From: Atherinomorus stipes
Taxonomy: Eukaryota; Chordata; Actinopteri; Atheriniformes; Atherinidae
Length of the DNA stretch: 64,000 bases
Assembly: GCA_023101725.1 (NCBI GenBank)
Contig: JALJCO010008634.1
Span: forward strand, 62,001-126,000
Reading direction: 5' to 3'
Shown here: piece after piece, positions 1 through 14,745 of the stretch
Numbering within the stretch: position 1 is the first letter of the stretch
Layout: every line of letters starts with the position of its first letter
Made by a program: the position numbers and the translations under genes
The notes under the pieces: generated by a model
Told to the model about the DNA's origin: nothing
Databases searched by the model: none
The model's input: only the letters and a program-made list of their open reading frames with translations

Positions 1-25
1 CACACACACATACACACACACTGTG
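1..25. repeat. (CA)n microsatellite, cut by the window edge
   Basis: Alternating CA dinucleotides with one TA interruption occupy the first bases of the window, so the array probably continues upstream. Confidence 0.8.
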
Positions 26-1345
26 TAACACTCTGTTGTGCTCGCTGTGTTGTCCTTAATTTATCCACGTTTTTCTCCATCATGCATCCTATTTTTTATT
101 CTATTAGCATTAAACAAACTAACAACATTAAATCGAGGTATGACTGCAGGCAACTAGACGAATACAAAAAGCATACTGTACAGTAAGCATGATGGAGATG
201 CTTGGATCCAGGAAACTAGGCAGGTAGAAACTTAACACCGCTGCTTCTTTGATGTTTCTGGGATGCAGGATCATAACAGATTCAACAGAGAGAAGCCACG
301 GAGAAAAACTTCAAAAACCAGGTGAACAAACAGACTCAAAGACACAGAGCTGTCTGCATGACAGTAAATATGGGGTTTGTGACCCCATGAATAAATTTGT
401 TTTTAAATTGAAGTTTCCAATTAGTTAAAACTGTAAATTTAAATCTATTGTAACTGAATGAAAGAAGCTTGATGATGAGCTCGGTGACACCAGCGCTGAA
501 GCGGCAGAGCTCCGACTCCCTCCAGGGCCGTCAGAGCCGAGCATCCGGAAGCGCTGCCACTGTCAGCCTCTTTAGATAAAAGCAGCCACTAAACAGCATA
601 ATTTCCAAACCATTCAAGATTAGTGAGATAGATCCCAGGGTGTTTCCTTTCCTATTTGAGACATCAGATGGACAAAACAAGACACACCCGCAGGCGTCAG
701 CCTCTGGCCAGGAAATGCCTCAGTGTAAACAGGAAACAGAGATATATTTGACAGATTCAAATCTCACAGAGAGACACACAACTTATGTCATTTGATTTGA
801 TAAGATACAGCCACAGACTGTAAAATGTGTCTTACATTTCAGGGAATAAACCGATTTTAACAGTTTAAGAAATATCAAATGACATGTGCTCCTGAGCCGT
901 GGGTTTACATGAGTTTTCCTTCCTGTAAAAGCCTCTCAGCTCTCTGAGGGAAGTCGATGCTCCGCCGTACGTCAGGCGGTGTTTCCTCATGAGGTCTCCC
1001 TCCCGAACCGCCCAATCAACTCCTGACACCACTTGACCCTGTAAATTGTGGTCTAAAACTGACCTCACCCAGTACCACCACCACGTATGTCGCCAGGAAA
1101 CTGATACCATCGTCATCCATCATCTTATTTTTTGTGTAATTTACTCTTTGTTCATGGATACACAAATTAAAGCCGATCATTTTGCCTTTTCCCTCACATG
1201 CCCTCCAAAACAACGTGCACTTTCCAAAAGATACGTTTGATAATCTGTTGATTTATAAGAAGAAATATGGTCTGAAAATTCACATTACAATACATTAAAT
1301 GTTTGGCCTCTTCAGGGTGAGATTACTTTTTATAATTAGTAACTG
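26..1345. other. No gene recognised
   Basis: Mixed AT-rich sequence. The open frames here are under 85 codons and overlap each other on opposite strands, with no domain or splice pattern I recognise. No RNA gene or clear repeat boundary was seen. Confidence 0.6.
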
Positions 1346-1349
1346 TTGG

Positions 1350-1890
1350 GATGTTTGATATAGGCTTTTTTACAGATATCCGAAATACCGATATAGTCCA
1401 ACTCTTAAATTCCGATAACCGATATCAACCTAAACAGATGTATGCAGAGAGCTGTGAGGTTATATCTCTCATGTATTGAGACATTTTGGGACATTTTGAG
1501 ACATTTTGGACATCTGGATGCCAGATATCAGATACTAGCATTTATTAGCCAACATGTGGCTAATTCCAATGTTTCTGACAACTTGGTTAGTTAACCAACA
1601 ACTTAAAACCAGACATATTATAAGCAGCTTCAAAGCAAGTCAGTCTGTAGCAAAAGCAGCTGCACCGTAGTCACATGAACTTGAAAGGAGTACTGGGATA
1701 TGACGTTTCTCCAGGATAACAGGGACTTTTATAAATGATGGACCAACACGAATGGAACAAGACCTCGCAAGATTTTGTTGCTCCATCACGAAATCTCACG
1801 AGATTTCATTTTTTCAAAATATCAGCCCAAAAAACCGACACCGATATTTTCCGATATCACATTTTATTGCCAATATAATGGACGATAACT
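1350..1890. mobile_element. hAT-like non-autonomous element remnant (GATATCGG family)
   Basis: The two ends carry inverted GATATC/CCGATA-rich blocks (near 1375-1430 and 1825-1860). These resemble the better preserved copies at 32.7, 40.2 and 51.3 kb in this window. The middle has CTCACGAGATTTCA-type motifs shared with those copies. Termini are eroded and no target duplication could be assigned. Confidence 0.45.
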
Positions 1891-3785
1891 GGTTACAGAC
1901 TGGATGGAGTGGAGTTACGTGACTACAGACGATTCATGTAGCTCAGCGTCTTACAGGGACATGAGCACAGCCGACCTATACACAGACAAAACACTTTTCA
2001 TTTTATTAAAACACCTTAATTCTGCCCTTACTGCAAGTTGATGTGAGTTCTAGTTTGGCAGATAGATAACAGGTTCCTCAATAAACACCCAGGAAGCAGT
2101 CGATATGTTTTCGACGTTTATGAGAAGCTCTTTGAAACTGAAAGACAAATGTACATATGTACATTTATATTGTCTACATATTAACAAATATAACTTTTGT
2201 TCATGAAAAACAGTGATGAGTTTCCTCACACACACGACTATTGATTAGCATGAATGCTAACTTAACATTGAAAAACCCATAGACAGGCTAACGCAACTAC
2301 CATCGCTACCATTTTAAAAGCGACGAACACAAACAACATTCTGTCAAATGTTAAACACCTAACACTGACATCAGATAAACGTCTGATCACTTGCAGACTT
2401 ATGTTCTTCAAGGTTTTGTACAGAAAACGTGCAAATGATGGAAAAACACCCTGCAGGAATGTTGCTGGAAAAAACGGCAAATCTGAAGGTAAAAAAGTCG
2501 CAGCACACCGAATGTACCTACATGGACAAAATGATGTCAGTGTCGGTAAATTTTCAGTTTATCGCCGATCCCTACTATCAACACTGGGATTATTTTTTTC
2601 CTTCAGGTCAGTCCAGTTCAGTTCTTGAAAGCCACTTTCCCACTGAAATTAGCGGCTTCACATGGGTTTTGTAATGATCTCATTTTTGGTTTATGTATTT
2701 AATAACTAAAGCAATTCAATCTGCCTTTAACAAACTGAACCTAGTAAAATGTGGCGTGATAAACATGAATAACATAATATAAAAATATATTATGAGATTG
2801 TCACAAACACATTTATGTCACACGTATAACTCCAGGAATAAAATCAGACTCCTACAAGAACAAATCAGAATTAGGCTATAAACACAAAAATCTACAACAT
2901 TTTACTGCAAAAAGAGGAACAGAAAAAAACTGATGGAAACTGATTTTTAAAAAGAGATAAAATGGTGCAGCAATCGATCACATTAAAAACAAAAAGGTTC
3001 AGTTTAAATAATCTGTAAAAACCTGTATTTTATTTGTTTAGACAGGCCATTAAAGCACAAAATTTTATTGGACAATTTATTTATTTAAACTTTCTTAGTT
3101 TTTTAGAGAACTTCCAAACATCACAGACATTCCTGCATCAACAGCTGATTTTCTGTCTTTTTTTTTCCTTAAAAATCCTTTCTTCTCAACAAGTGTTAGA
3201 TGTTTGTTTCTAGATGAAGCTTGCAGAAGCAGACATTATTTCTTTTTAATCCTTCTTTACAATGTTTGCTACAGGCTAGCGGCTAGCTGAGTGTCTTCTT
3301 CTGCTTATTTGTTGAACTCTGAACAATTTAGCGCCACCAGGTGGGGGGAGGCTACATTGCAACTCATCCAGATATAAATAACAGTGTAAATATATGGTCC
3401 TCGCGGCCCACGTGTGGAAAAGAATTTTTTTTTCATGGCCCTCAAGGTGGCGCTTGAAGCCCAAGTTTGGGCCGCAGCCTCATGGTTCTGAATTACTGGT
3501 CTAGACGACATGCCTCTGGGTTGAAAGCCACAGACAGATACACTTGGTGTGACTATTGACGCCATCATGCTGGGTTTGCGTTGATGATTTCATTCGTGCA
3601 ACGGAAACCGGGAAAGTAACAATGGAGGGTGAGTCAGGCCGTAGCCAATGAGCTTTCTAGTTACATTTTTGTCCGTCCTCCACAAAAAGCCAATTGTTCA
3701 CGGGTTTAAACTGTTTTTTGGGCAGTGGGAAAGGGATGTAAGAGAATTTTGGTTTTAGTTTGTCAAAAAAAAAATTAAGACTGAG
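1891..3785. other. No gene recognised
   Basis: AT-rich sequence without a supported gene. Around 3310-3500 there is a GC-richer patch containing GGTGGCGC and GCGGCC motifs of the kind found in teleost interspersed repeats, but I could not define its ends. Confidence 0.5.
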
Positions 3786-3789
3786 CGAT

Positions 3790-4235
3790 GAGTCACAAGC
3801 GTGTAAATGGTTGAAAGGATGAACAAGTCCATCCTTCGAACATTTGAGGAAAACTGGAGGGCAAAAGAAGAGGTGCCAGGACTAAAATACTTTCTACAAC
3901 AGATGAACAAGATCTGAAGCTCAGCATCCAGCAAAGACCTGATCCAGGACCTGAGAGATGCATCTGGACCTTCCGTTGGTCCATCGGCTGAAGCCTCATC
4001 AGAAATGAAAGGGTGGTTATAAAGAACTGGACTGAACATTTTTACAAGAACGGGGTTGAAAATAAGTGGCAACAGGCCTGATGGAAGTCCAGAACCCGGA
4101 CTTTAACATTGCTGGAGCAGCGTGGGATCATCTGGACAGAGAAGGGAACAAAGGGCAGAAACATCCAAGGAAGAGCTTTGGAGAGTCCTTTCAGATGCCT
4201 GGAGAACTATTCCTGGAGTCTATTTAAAGAAATGA
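3790..4235 (+). pseudogene. Degenerate Tc1-like transposase fragment
   Basis: The plus strand preserves recognisable but frame-broken Tc1 transposase coding blocks. There is a middle block around 3900-4030 (AGACCTGATCCAGGACCTGA and following) and a C-terminal block around 4090-4210, whose translation in the best frame contains AAWDHLDRE and GESFQMPGE. These correspond to the region after the catalytic glutamate in Tc1-type (DD34E) proteins. Several frameshifts are needed and no inverted terminal repeats were found, so this is a dead fragment. It lies directly upstream of a SINE-like repeat in the same orientation. Confidence 0.6.
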
Positions 4236-4244
4236 AAAGAACAG

Positions 4245-4455
4245 ATGGTGGCGTAGTGGTTAGCACTGCAGCCTCACAGTAAGACGGTTGCTAGTTCGAG
4301 TCCCAGCTGAGGAGGGGTTTGAACAATTCCAACAGTGGCCTTCCTGTGTGGAGTTTGCATGTTGTATGCGTGGGTTCTCTCCGGGTTCTCCGGCTAGGAG
4401 TGAATGAGCGCGGTTATCCGTCTCTCTGTGTCGGCCCTTGTGACTAGGCCTAAAT
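4245..4455 (+). repeat. tRNA-like SINE-type interspersed repeat
   Basis: The start resembles an RNA polymerase III internal promoter: an A-box-like TGGCGTAGTGGTTAGC, then a B-box-like GTTCGAGTCCC about 45 bases later. The body (GTGTGGAGTTTGCATGTTGT, then CTCTCCGGGTTCTCCGGC) is a teleost repeat I have seen widely. A second copy lies inverted at 35.70-36.05 kb. Calling it a true SINE is inference from the promoter-like boxes. Confidence 0.6.
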
Positions 4456-6526
4456 CAGGGTGACTTTAACATGTTTCATCAGTAAAAAGTTGAGGACATA
4501 TTCATCTTTTTACATCATTAGTGGAGATTTTCTTAAACTAGACAGGAAATATTTTGAATCGTGATGTTTTTCTGCAAAATTTGTTTCAGATTAATCAGAA
4601 TCTAAATCTCTGCTTCCCAGAGGTTACTAGTGTATTCATTATGCAAGTGGTATGCGTGTGTTGGTCATCCTCCATCACTGAGAGGGTGTGTTTGGCTGCA
4701 GTACCCCTGTACCCACTTTGGGTCATCATGCATACCAGGCTGAGGGGCGCGCTGGATCCTGTGACCACCACAGTGCAGCTGTCGCTGGTGTGTAACATTA
4801 AGACAGGGGCTATTTGAAAAGAGTGTGTCCTGCCACCAGCAGCTCACAGAGGCAGCAGGAAGGTGTATCGATAGTTTCAGAGCTGGCCCAAGTTGTGATT
4901 TATAAAGAAAATTATCTTGATTCCATGGTTTGATTATTTATAGCTCATTTATATAAAAAAAAGAAAAAAGAAAGATTAAGTAGCTTTTATTTCATGTGAC
5001 ATTCAGCACACACCACCCATCTGGCTCTCTGAATGGTTCTGATAAATACTACAGTTAATTTTCAAGGTTTTATTTGACACAGGCATCATTACAAACCACT
5101 CCAATAAACTTACAGCATAGTAACATGTCAGGCTGCAAATAGTTGCCATAAACCTCAGTGAATACTCAAGTGTTTGTAACCAGCAACTGGCATGCTGGAA
5201 TAAACACAAGCGGCAGCTGTCTTACTAAAAGTGTCTTTGCATTTAAACAGCGCTCTATTGTTACACTCCCCAAAGTCAGCAATGTGGAGTCTGCAGGCTT
5301 CTCCATAAACCATCCTGCACCTCTCAGCAACTCCTCAGCTGCCAGCAGTTAAACCAACATTTCAGAAAATTAAACAAGTTTTCTGGCTGATTTAAAGTGA
5401 ATTTATTCAGAGACAAAGCACAGATGCGGAGCGTCAAAGGCGCTGCCTCAGAAGATGCATTAATGCTGCTGCTGCTTCATTAAGTGAGCTATCAGTTGCC
5501 TTTATCTGTCATAAAAAGGGCCACCTGCTGTTTTTACTCTGCTCAAAGCAGTCATGAACTGTTCACCACCTGCAGCCCTTTTCCCAGAAGCAGCAACAGA
5601 AAGCTCTCAGATGAGGCAGCTCTGTGTCATCAGCAGACTTCATGAAAGCACCAGCCAGCCTACCTTCACCATCCAGCCTCAGCGGGGCTCCTCAAAGGTG
5701 ACAGACCTCCACCTGCAGCAGCACAACTTCAATTCCTCTTCCTGTTTCCCCGTGTCTCACGTTCACCTCCTGTTACTCATCTGCTTTCTGTTGCTTCTTG
5801 CTGGTATTTCTTTAGAAATAAAAAGATTTCCTCCTCCTCTGTCTGTCTGAAGCCTTTGCCCCTTGCCACCAGCCAGCCTGTTGCTCCCCTCACTGAAACC
5901 TCAGGCCTGGCCCAGGATCATGGTATCTCTCGGAGGGACATATCCAGCTTCCTGATTGGTCAGGGGGCAGAGATATGGCCCCATATTAGGGCAGTAAGAG
6001 GCGGAGCTGCACTACTACAATAAAGGAGGGAGGAGAAGAAGAAAAGTTTGTGACAAATGCCCTGTCCCTGTACCCACACTAAACCCTACGGCCCATATGA
6101 AGTGTGCAGTTGGTAAAGTGCACATTAAGGGTTGGAGTGTGCAGGTTAGTGTGGGGAAAAAGGCAGAACTGGGACAGTAATGGTTCCTCCATCATCTTGC
6201 ACCACAACCTCATTTTATGTCATTGCTTCCAAACTCAGCCTCATCTCTGTTCCTGGTGAGGAGATGTCATTTCCACATCTAAACAGAATAAAGTTAATTT
6301 CATCTGTTCCTGTAAAATATATGTTATGAAATCCACATGTGTATAATTAATAAATAAATGAATTACTGAACTAATTTATGTAGGTGGCTGTAGAATTTCA
6401 CCAGTACAGGGTTAAATGACTGTTGCATTCTAAACTAAATGTTTAATAATGATAAAATTGTCTGCTCTGTGATTGTTATTGTTAGCATAGCATGTCCATA
6501 AATGTCCACATGCCCATAAAACATTT
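4456..6526. other. No gene recognised
   Basis: No coding region is supported. A 98-codon open frame at 5554-5850 has a hydrophobic C-terminal stretch, but no family resemblance, no exon signals and compositionally random codons. Confidence 0.55.
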
Positions 6527-6527
6527 A

Positions 6528-7589
6528 CAATTGTGTGAAAAACTGATTTCTTATTTTTTTGTATGTTTGTCACACTGATATATTTCAGATCATCAAACAA
6601 ATTTAAATGTGGGACACAGATAACACAAGTAAACAGAAAATGCAGTTTTTAAATTAAGACTTTTATTAGTAAGGGGGCAAAAAAATCCAAACCTCCATGG
6701 CCCCTGTGTGAAAAAGTGATTGCCCCTCCTGTTAAAACATAAATTAACTGTGGTTTATCACATCTCTGGAAAGCTAAGTTCAATTTCTCTAGCCACACCA
6801 AGGCCGGATTACTGCCACACCTGTTCTCAATCAAGAAATCACTTAAATAGGACCTGCCTGACAAAGTTTAGTAGACCAAAAGATCCTCAAAAGTTAGATA
6901 TGCTGCGATCCAAAGAAATTCAGGAAAAAAAAGAGAAACAAAGTAATTGAGATCTTTTAGTCATAAAAAGGTTCCATAGTCATTTCTGAAGCTTTGGGAC
7001 TCCAGAGAACCACAGTGAGAACCATTATCCACAAATGGTGAAAATATGGTACAGTGGTGAACCTTCCCAGGAGGGGCCGGCCAACCAAAATTACCCCAAG
7101 AACACAGCGACGACTCATCCAAGAGGTCACAAAAGACCCCAGAACAACATCCAAAGAACTGCAGGCCTCACTTGCCTCAATTAAGTTCAGTGTTCATGAC
7201 TTCCCCATCAGAAAGAGACTGGGGGGCAAAAATGGCTCCATGGCAGAGTTCCAAGACCAAAACCACTGCTGAGCAAAAAGAACATAAAGGCTCGTCTCAG
7301 TTTAGCCAGAAAGCATCTTGATGATCCCCAAGACTTTTGGGAAAATACTCTGTGGACTGACGAGACAAAAGTTTAACGTTTTGGAAGCCGTAGGTCCCAT
7401 TACATCTGGCGTAAAAGTAACACGGCATTTCAGAAAAGGACCATCATAGCAACAGTAAAATATGGTGGTGGTAGTGTGATGGTCTGGGGCTGTTTTGCTG
7501 CTTCAGGACCTGGAAGACTTGCTGTGGTAAATGGAACCATGAATTCTGCTTCTACCAAAAATCCTGAAGGAGAATGTCCGACCATCTGT
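6528..7589 (+). pseudogene. Tc1-like transposon, 3'-truncated copy
   Basis: The left end reads CAATTGTGTGAAAAACTGAT, a diverged version of the inverted repeat of the neighbouring copy. Translated blocks include GRPTKITPRTQRRLIQEV (7078-7131, the AT-hook and second helix-turn-helix region of Tc1 transposases), the first catalytic segment W-T-D-E-T-K near 7355-7372, and [15 protein letters not shown] (7476-7520). The copy stops abruptly at about 7589, after the segment encoding ENVRPSV in the intact family, so the second catalytic Asp and the Glu are missing. Frameshifts occur around 6955-7050, 7195-7280 and 7375. It is not functional. Confidence 0.85.
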
Positions 7590-7878
7590 TTTTTGGGCAT
7601 TTTGAAAACACTATTTTTACGTAGGAGTTTGGAGAGTTCACAGAGGCAAAAAGAAGTATGTCACTTCTCCTTTCACATCACCACCTATCAGACATCTGAC
7701 CCACTTAAGGTTTAGGTCCACAGTTTATAAAGCAGTGACTGTACAAGCTACACTGTTGGATGCAGGAAAAAACAGACTCTCAGGTATACTTTTGGCTCTT
7801 CTTCAGTTTAGGCTTTGTCTTTTGATTTCATTTATTTGAGCAACAGTTGTGGTCTTTGCTCGTTATTGTGGCAATATA

Positions 7879-9742
<1,864 letters not shown>

Positions 9743-10984
9743 TATGTCGGGTAAACAAGTCTCCTTTAAGATGCTGCGTCTCAATGGGACTTATCTGTGT
9801 AAAAAAAGTTTGAATAAAAATTAAATAAAGCTACTTTAATCAGTAAACTGATAACTTTAATCATTCAAATGCTTTGAATTTTAATATTCGAAGCACATTT
9901 CGAAGTAACAGGGAAAACTTTAGTAATTATTTCACCTACAGCAGTAAATGTTGAAATATTTTAATATTTACATTGTAAATGGCTTTTTTTTTTCACCACA
10001 GGCAGGAGCTCACCTTTATGGTTCAAAATGTCACATGCAGCAATGAATTATGGGCAAAGGGGGCGTGGCGGACTTCCGTCCTGAAGCATCCTGGAGAATT
10101 AGTACACATTACGCACTTGAACCCTCAACAAGAGTGCGCATTCTAGGGGCGCAAGGATGGAAGTGCGGATGCTGGGACAGGGCCATCGTAAGCTGTCAGT
10201 GAGAGCGGGGACTTCTGGTTCTCTGTCCAGCCAACACCTGCAGAATATCTCAACCCAAACTGTGAGGTAGTCAAGCTTGTTTCTACAAAATCCACAGTTA
10301 AACTGGCTAAAAACAATTTCCCAAAAGTGAAACTTGGAAATGGGAACTTATGAAGGGCTTATGAAGTTACAGTAATCTTTTTTTTAAGGTCTTTTCCAGG
10401 CAACCAGCAGAATTATGAAATGGTTCTTAAACTGATTTTTCACAAGTGGGTTTGGCTACATCAGCAATACTGACTTAATGATCCATCATTTGTGAAACAT
10501 GCTGGCTATAAAATGACAGGTCAAAGGTCAGTCCTACTTCAGATAATGCTCTTCTTCATCTCCCATCCAACTCCTGAGCTTGCACATTGTGCTGCTGCTC
10601 TGATCATTTAATGTGAGAGTTGGCCAGTGGGAGCGCTTCCAGAAATGTTAAGTGTATTCAGTGCGGTGATAAAAATGTGCAGGTGCACGCTGTGTTTTCA
10701 TTACGATGTTCCAGTGGAGCCAAAATAAATGAGAGAACAGGATCTAATGTGATGCGGGCTGCCTTCCAGTAAATGTCTGGATGAACTGACCAACAACTGA
10801 TGTTGCAGAGAGGCTATTTTTATCTGAAATAGCTGAAAATAGGAACAGCAGACCTTGGATCTGGATTTAGAAAGAGTGCTGTGTGTTTCGGGGTAGCAGC
10901 TGCTGTTGCCTGTGTGTTCATTTGTGCATGTTTTCTTGTGTATCTGTTGGCACATGTATGAGTCTGTGCATGTTTACCTATAAA
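9743..10984. other. No gene recognised
   Basis: Mixed sequence with no supported ORF or RNA. A segment at about 10050-10190 is GC-richer, with no defined boundaries. Confidence 0.5.
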
Positions 10985-11425
10985 GAGCACACCATACTCA
11001 CAAAAAGTTAGAAACATTCAAATTTCAGGTGCAATTTGAGGAAAATGTAAAAAGTTAATACCTGACTATCAAATCATGTATGTTGGACAATTAAATAGAA
11101 TTATGGTGTGTTGTTATAATTTTAATAATACTAATTATGATAATAATCTGTTATCTTATTATTATTATTTTTTTTATTTTATATTATTTTATATTATTCT
11201 ATTCTGTTTTCATAATTATGGTAATAAATATGATTATTATCCTTTGTATCAAACAATTAATTGAAAGAAAAGCTACCACAACAAAAAATCTCAATGTCTC
11301 AATATCTTGTCGTGAGTTCGTGTCTTTTTGGTTTAATGATTTCTAAGCGTGAACAGTGAAATGAAAAGGACTTTTTAGATCCAAGTTGTCATTAAAGCAG
11401 AACATTTAGAGGTCCATTCATGGTT
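10985..11425. mobile_element. Mariner-type MITE fragment (ACTCACAAAAAGTTAG family)
   Basis: The left end ATACTCACAAAAAGTTAGAA matches the terminal repeat of the complete copies at 57.4 and 61.3 kb. The right part (AGCAGAACATTTAGAGGTCC at about 11396) matches the inverse of 43.38 kb. The interior is very AT-rich and the right terminal repeat was not found. Confidence 0.5.
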
Positions 11426-11508
11426 CAGACATTTTTTCTTTGTATTTTATGTGATTAATCATCTTGTTAGATGATTGCATTTTGTTGCATGTTATGGAAT
11501 AAATACTT

Positions 11509-13188
11509 TAAAGGTGCATTGTGCAAGTTTAAATGGTACTGTAAATACTATTCTTTTCTTTCCTCCACATGGTCTTACAGCTGCCTGATGTGTAGAATGA
11601 GCTGATCTTTCTTCACTGCGTTGGTCTCTAATACTGTTTCTGCTCAATGCGAGAGTTTCAGGTACAAAGACTCAAGGGGGCGCTTATGGAGGAGACGAGC
11701 TGCACGTTCTCGTTCGTCTGGCTGCACCGGTGTGGTGTCTCCGCGACTGCAGGTCCACACATGTTGAGACCAGACTGACTGTTGCTAAAAGATGGAGAGC
11801 AGGTGCCTCTCAAACCCCAACTTAGATTCCAGTAAGACAAAGAAAAGTTGTCTTGTGAAACGAAAAGAACCAAGCTGGAGTCTGACCGGTCCCCACAGCA
11901 GGGGGGCGTTTTTCGGCACTGGAGTAAAGGCCTTTTCAAACCGGGACCGATGCGAATAAACGGCACAAAATTCTGAATAATTCGGAGGAGAAATTTCTAC
12001 GCTTTTGTCTATACACACCTGCTCCGACGCGAAATTACGAAGATGCAAGAAAAATCTTGCATTTGTTATACCAGAGGAACGTGAGCACATGCAGCAGTGA
12101 TGGAGGGAGAGGCGGCTGCAGGGAAACTTCTGGATGCTGAAAACAGCTGATCTCACCGTGGAGATGCCAAATGCGGATTTTAAATACAACACCTGTAGCT
12201 AATAACCTCGAATGGCTACAAAATGTAGGAAAACACTGCTGCTTCAGCAGTGATCCCCCCCTCGTTTGCCAAACAAGAGTGCTGCGACACAAAAGTGATA
12301 AGACCTGCACCATAATGATACAGCAGCAGTGACCAAGCAACACTTCTTTCATTTTCCTCTCTCTTGTTGCTCGCAACCAGCTCTGTGACGGTCCGGGCGC
12401 CTTCTCTGATTGGTGGATTGTGTGTCTGTCGGATGCGAATATTAAGATAATCGACCTTCGTTTAAAAAATTAAAGGTCACAAAATCACAAGATGGAATTT
12501 TGTCACTGATGTGAACACTCCCGTTGACTTGACATTAGTTTGATTAAAGTTATTGCCGCGCGAATCTTTCGGACGAAATATTCGGAGTAGGTGTGTAAAG
12601 GCCTTAAGACGGGAGTAAACAACCAAGCAGTTTTTTCCGTTCTTTTTTTAATTGGAGGGAGCTCCGATCCAGTCTGGAAATAAAACGGGACCCACAGTTG
12701 GCTTTCTTCTCACTAACAAGGTAAATGTGAAGAATGACGGGAATAAAGATGCACAATATTGCAATGCTAAGTTTTTAGCATGTAAATGTAGCATTATGAC
12801 AGTCATATGACTGTTCCTGGGAGAGATACACTCTATTCACCTGTTCAATTTAGTTGATGTGGTAATTTTATAAGGTAATCGTGGTCTCAGCCTGTGAGTT
12901 TAGATATTTGAACTACAAGCCAGCGTTAGCCTGTTGTTACCGTTAGCATACAGTCCATCAGTTTACTCAACAATAAAACCATGAACAACTTGCAGATTTA
13001 TAACTTTATTACTTCAGTAGACGTTGTGACTTGAACTCTGGGCTCAGACTGAGTGTAATATGGGTTAAATTGCAGACCAACGCAGCCGAAGCAGCTCATG
13101 CGTGTGCACGACATTAGCATCACTTCCACTTGTTGCCAGAGGGGGCGAACTTCTGGAAAAAAGCTGGAACTTGCGATGTTCTCCTTTA
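11509..13188. mobile_element. Composite MITE with TAAAGG termini
   Basis: The left end TAAAGGTGCATTGTGCAAG and the right end CTTGCGATGTTCTCCTTTA are inverted and similar (shared TAAAGG...GCAAG spacing). The element contains a second, nested inverted-repeat element. Open frames of 100-135 codons inside (minus strand, 11.66-12.38 kb) show no family resemblance and look like chance products of its GC-balanced sequence. Confidence 0.55.
11926..12606. mobile_element. Nested inverted-repeat element (AAAGGCCTT termini)
   Basis: The left terminus AAAGGCCTTTTCAAACCG and the right terminus GTGTGTAAAGGCCTT are inverted copies. Both are followed inwards by sequences containing GAATAATTCGGAG and its complement CGGACGAAATATTCGGAG. 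It sits inside the TAAAGG element. Confidence 0.55.
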
Positions 13189-13385
13189 ATAGTGAACAGT
13201 TGTACATGCACACGCTGAAGTTTACAGAAAGTCAAATTAGTTTCACCTGGAAAGATTGCCGTAAATTTTGGGCAACGAGCTGCTACTTTTGTCACACGCT
13301 TTGAACACTGCGGCTTGAACAATGATGCAGTTTATCAATGGATTGTTACGGGCAAATACTGTAAGCTTCAAGTGCGCTCAATATT

Positions 13386-13690
13386 AGGGCTGAGCAATAT
13401 GAACCAAATATCATATGATGATATATTTGTTTTAGATCACAATATAGAATATATACTGATATTTTTACCTTAATTTGTCTAAATGTTTAATTCAATATCA
13501 AACACCTGTTTTTTAGTATTGAAACATGTTTAGCTTAAAGATAAATATGTACTTCAGTGATGGAATTGACAAAACACTGGTTAGAAATGTTTGTTAAAGG
13601 GAAATAATTCAAGATAGTTGGCCGTTTATGATTTCTTTGTAGTCGTCTTGAGGAGGATTTTCTTGAAGTTAAGAATAAAAAAAAAAAAAA
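13386..13690. mobile_element. hAT-like MITE half, same family as 42.2-42.5 kb
   Basis: It begins TAGGGCTGAGCAATATG. The following 280 bp are an inverted counterpart of 42230-42517, with shared blocks AACACTGGTTAGAAATGT and its complement, and ACATGTTTAGC and its complement. The right end runs into long A tracts, so this is one half of a longer element. Confidence 0.6.
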
Positions 13691-13721
13691 AAAAACAATC
13701 AAAAAAAAAAAAAAAAAAAAC
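13676..13721. repeat. Two long A tracts
   Basis: Two runs of roughly 18-19 A separated by CAATC. Immediately after, near 13793-13832, lies an inverted mariner-type end (GCCAAATATCCGTAACTTTT). The tracts could be remnants of a retroposed tail or homopolymer miscalls. Confidence 0.7.
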
Positions 13722-14155
13722 ACCAAAATATCTCCCCCCGTCTAGAAAGTACAGTATATTGCTTTTTAGGTTCATTCTGACATCGTACAAAAAGCCAAAT
13801 ATCCGTAACTTTTTATGAGAAGTGTCTACAGTATGCATAACTCCAGCTGATCAATCACAGTTAAACATTTAGTTGCAACCAAAACAGGAAGGATGGCTGT
13901 GTATTTCTGATTGTGGACACTAAATAATTGCTCGGGGGTCATCCAGACTGATTTACTCATTTAATAAATGGTATAAATAATCCGTTAATTTCAGGTAGCT
14001 AAATTTGAAAGTATTTAATGTGGCAGATGTTAAAATAAACATGAATGAACAGACATCGTTTGAGTCCGATCTCCTGCACGTGCATAATTCATGGTTCAGT
14101 GATTATTTAAAAAACAAAACAAAAACTTGAAGTAAAGGATTTCCGTATGACATCA

Positions 14156-14745
14156 TCAGTCTCCAACATCTCGTATTTTCATCCACTCTTCTTTCCAGTG
14201 TAGCTTCAGTTCATGATGTGTGCAGCTCTCTGAGGGTCCCACCGCAGCATGTTGGTCAGGTTGAGGTCTGGACTTTGACTGGATCATGTCAACATGTCCT
14301 TCTGCTGCAGATCTGCTGCTGTATTTGCATGAGACAGTTTCAGCCAAGCTTTAGCTGTCAGACAGATGGACTCACATCTGAGTCCAGAGGAGTTCACAGT
14401 CCCCTGCATGTGTCTGGGTCGTGCAGCTGCAGAACAAGCCCAGACCATTAGCCCTCCACTGCTGTGCTTGATAGGTGCTGTGAGGTGTTCATGCTGATAT
14501 GCTGGGTTTGGCTTTCTCTGTGCTGCTGACCAAACACCTCCACTTTGGTCGGGTCTGTCCAAAGAGTCTTGTGGTTTGTTCAGAAGCAGCTTTGCAAACC
14601 TGAGCTGTGCTGCCACAGAGAGAAGAGTTTTTCTCCTGTAGTCCTTCCAAATAAGCAGTACTTAAACAACGTTTAACATTCTGAGACCTGGTGTCTGAGA
14701 TGCATCTCTCAGCTTTTTCACAGTTTCTCTCAGCGTTGCTCAACT
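14156..14745 (-). pseudogene. Degenerate Tc1-like transposase fragment
   Basis: Minus-strand translation gives, across frameshifts, LEGLQEKNSSLC, then KHSSGGLMVWACSAAA (near 14395-14460). This corresponds to the G-G-S-V-M-V-W-G-C motif between the first and second catalytic Asp of Tc1 transposases. No terminal repeats were found. It is a decayed internal fragment. Confidence 0.6.

Noticed and set aside
4250..4310. Possible tRNA gene
   Set aside because: A- and B-box-like motifs are present, but no cloverleaf with an anticodon stem could be made, and the same sequence recurs as a dispersed repeat.
11658..12376. Three minus frames of 102-135 codons
   Set aside because: All fall inside the nested TAAAGG/AAAGGCCTT MITE pair and have no domains.
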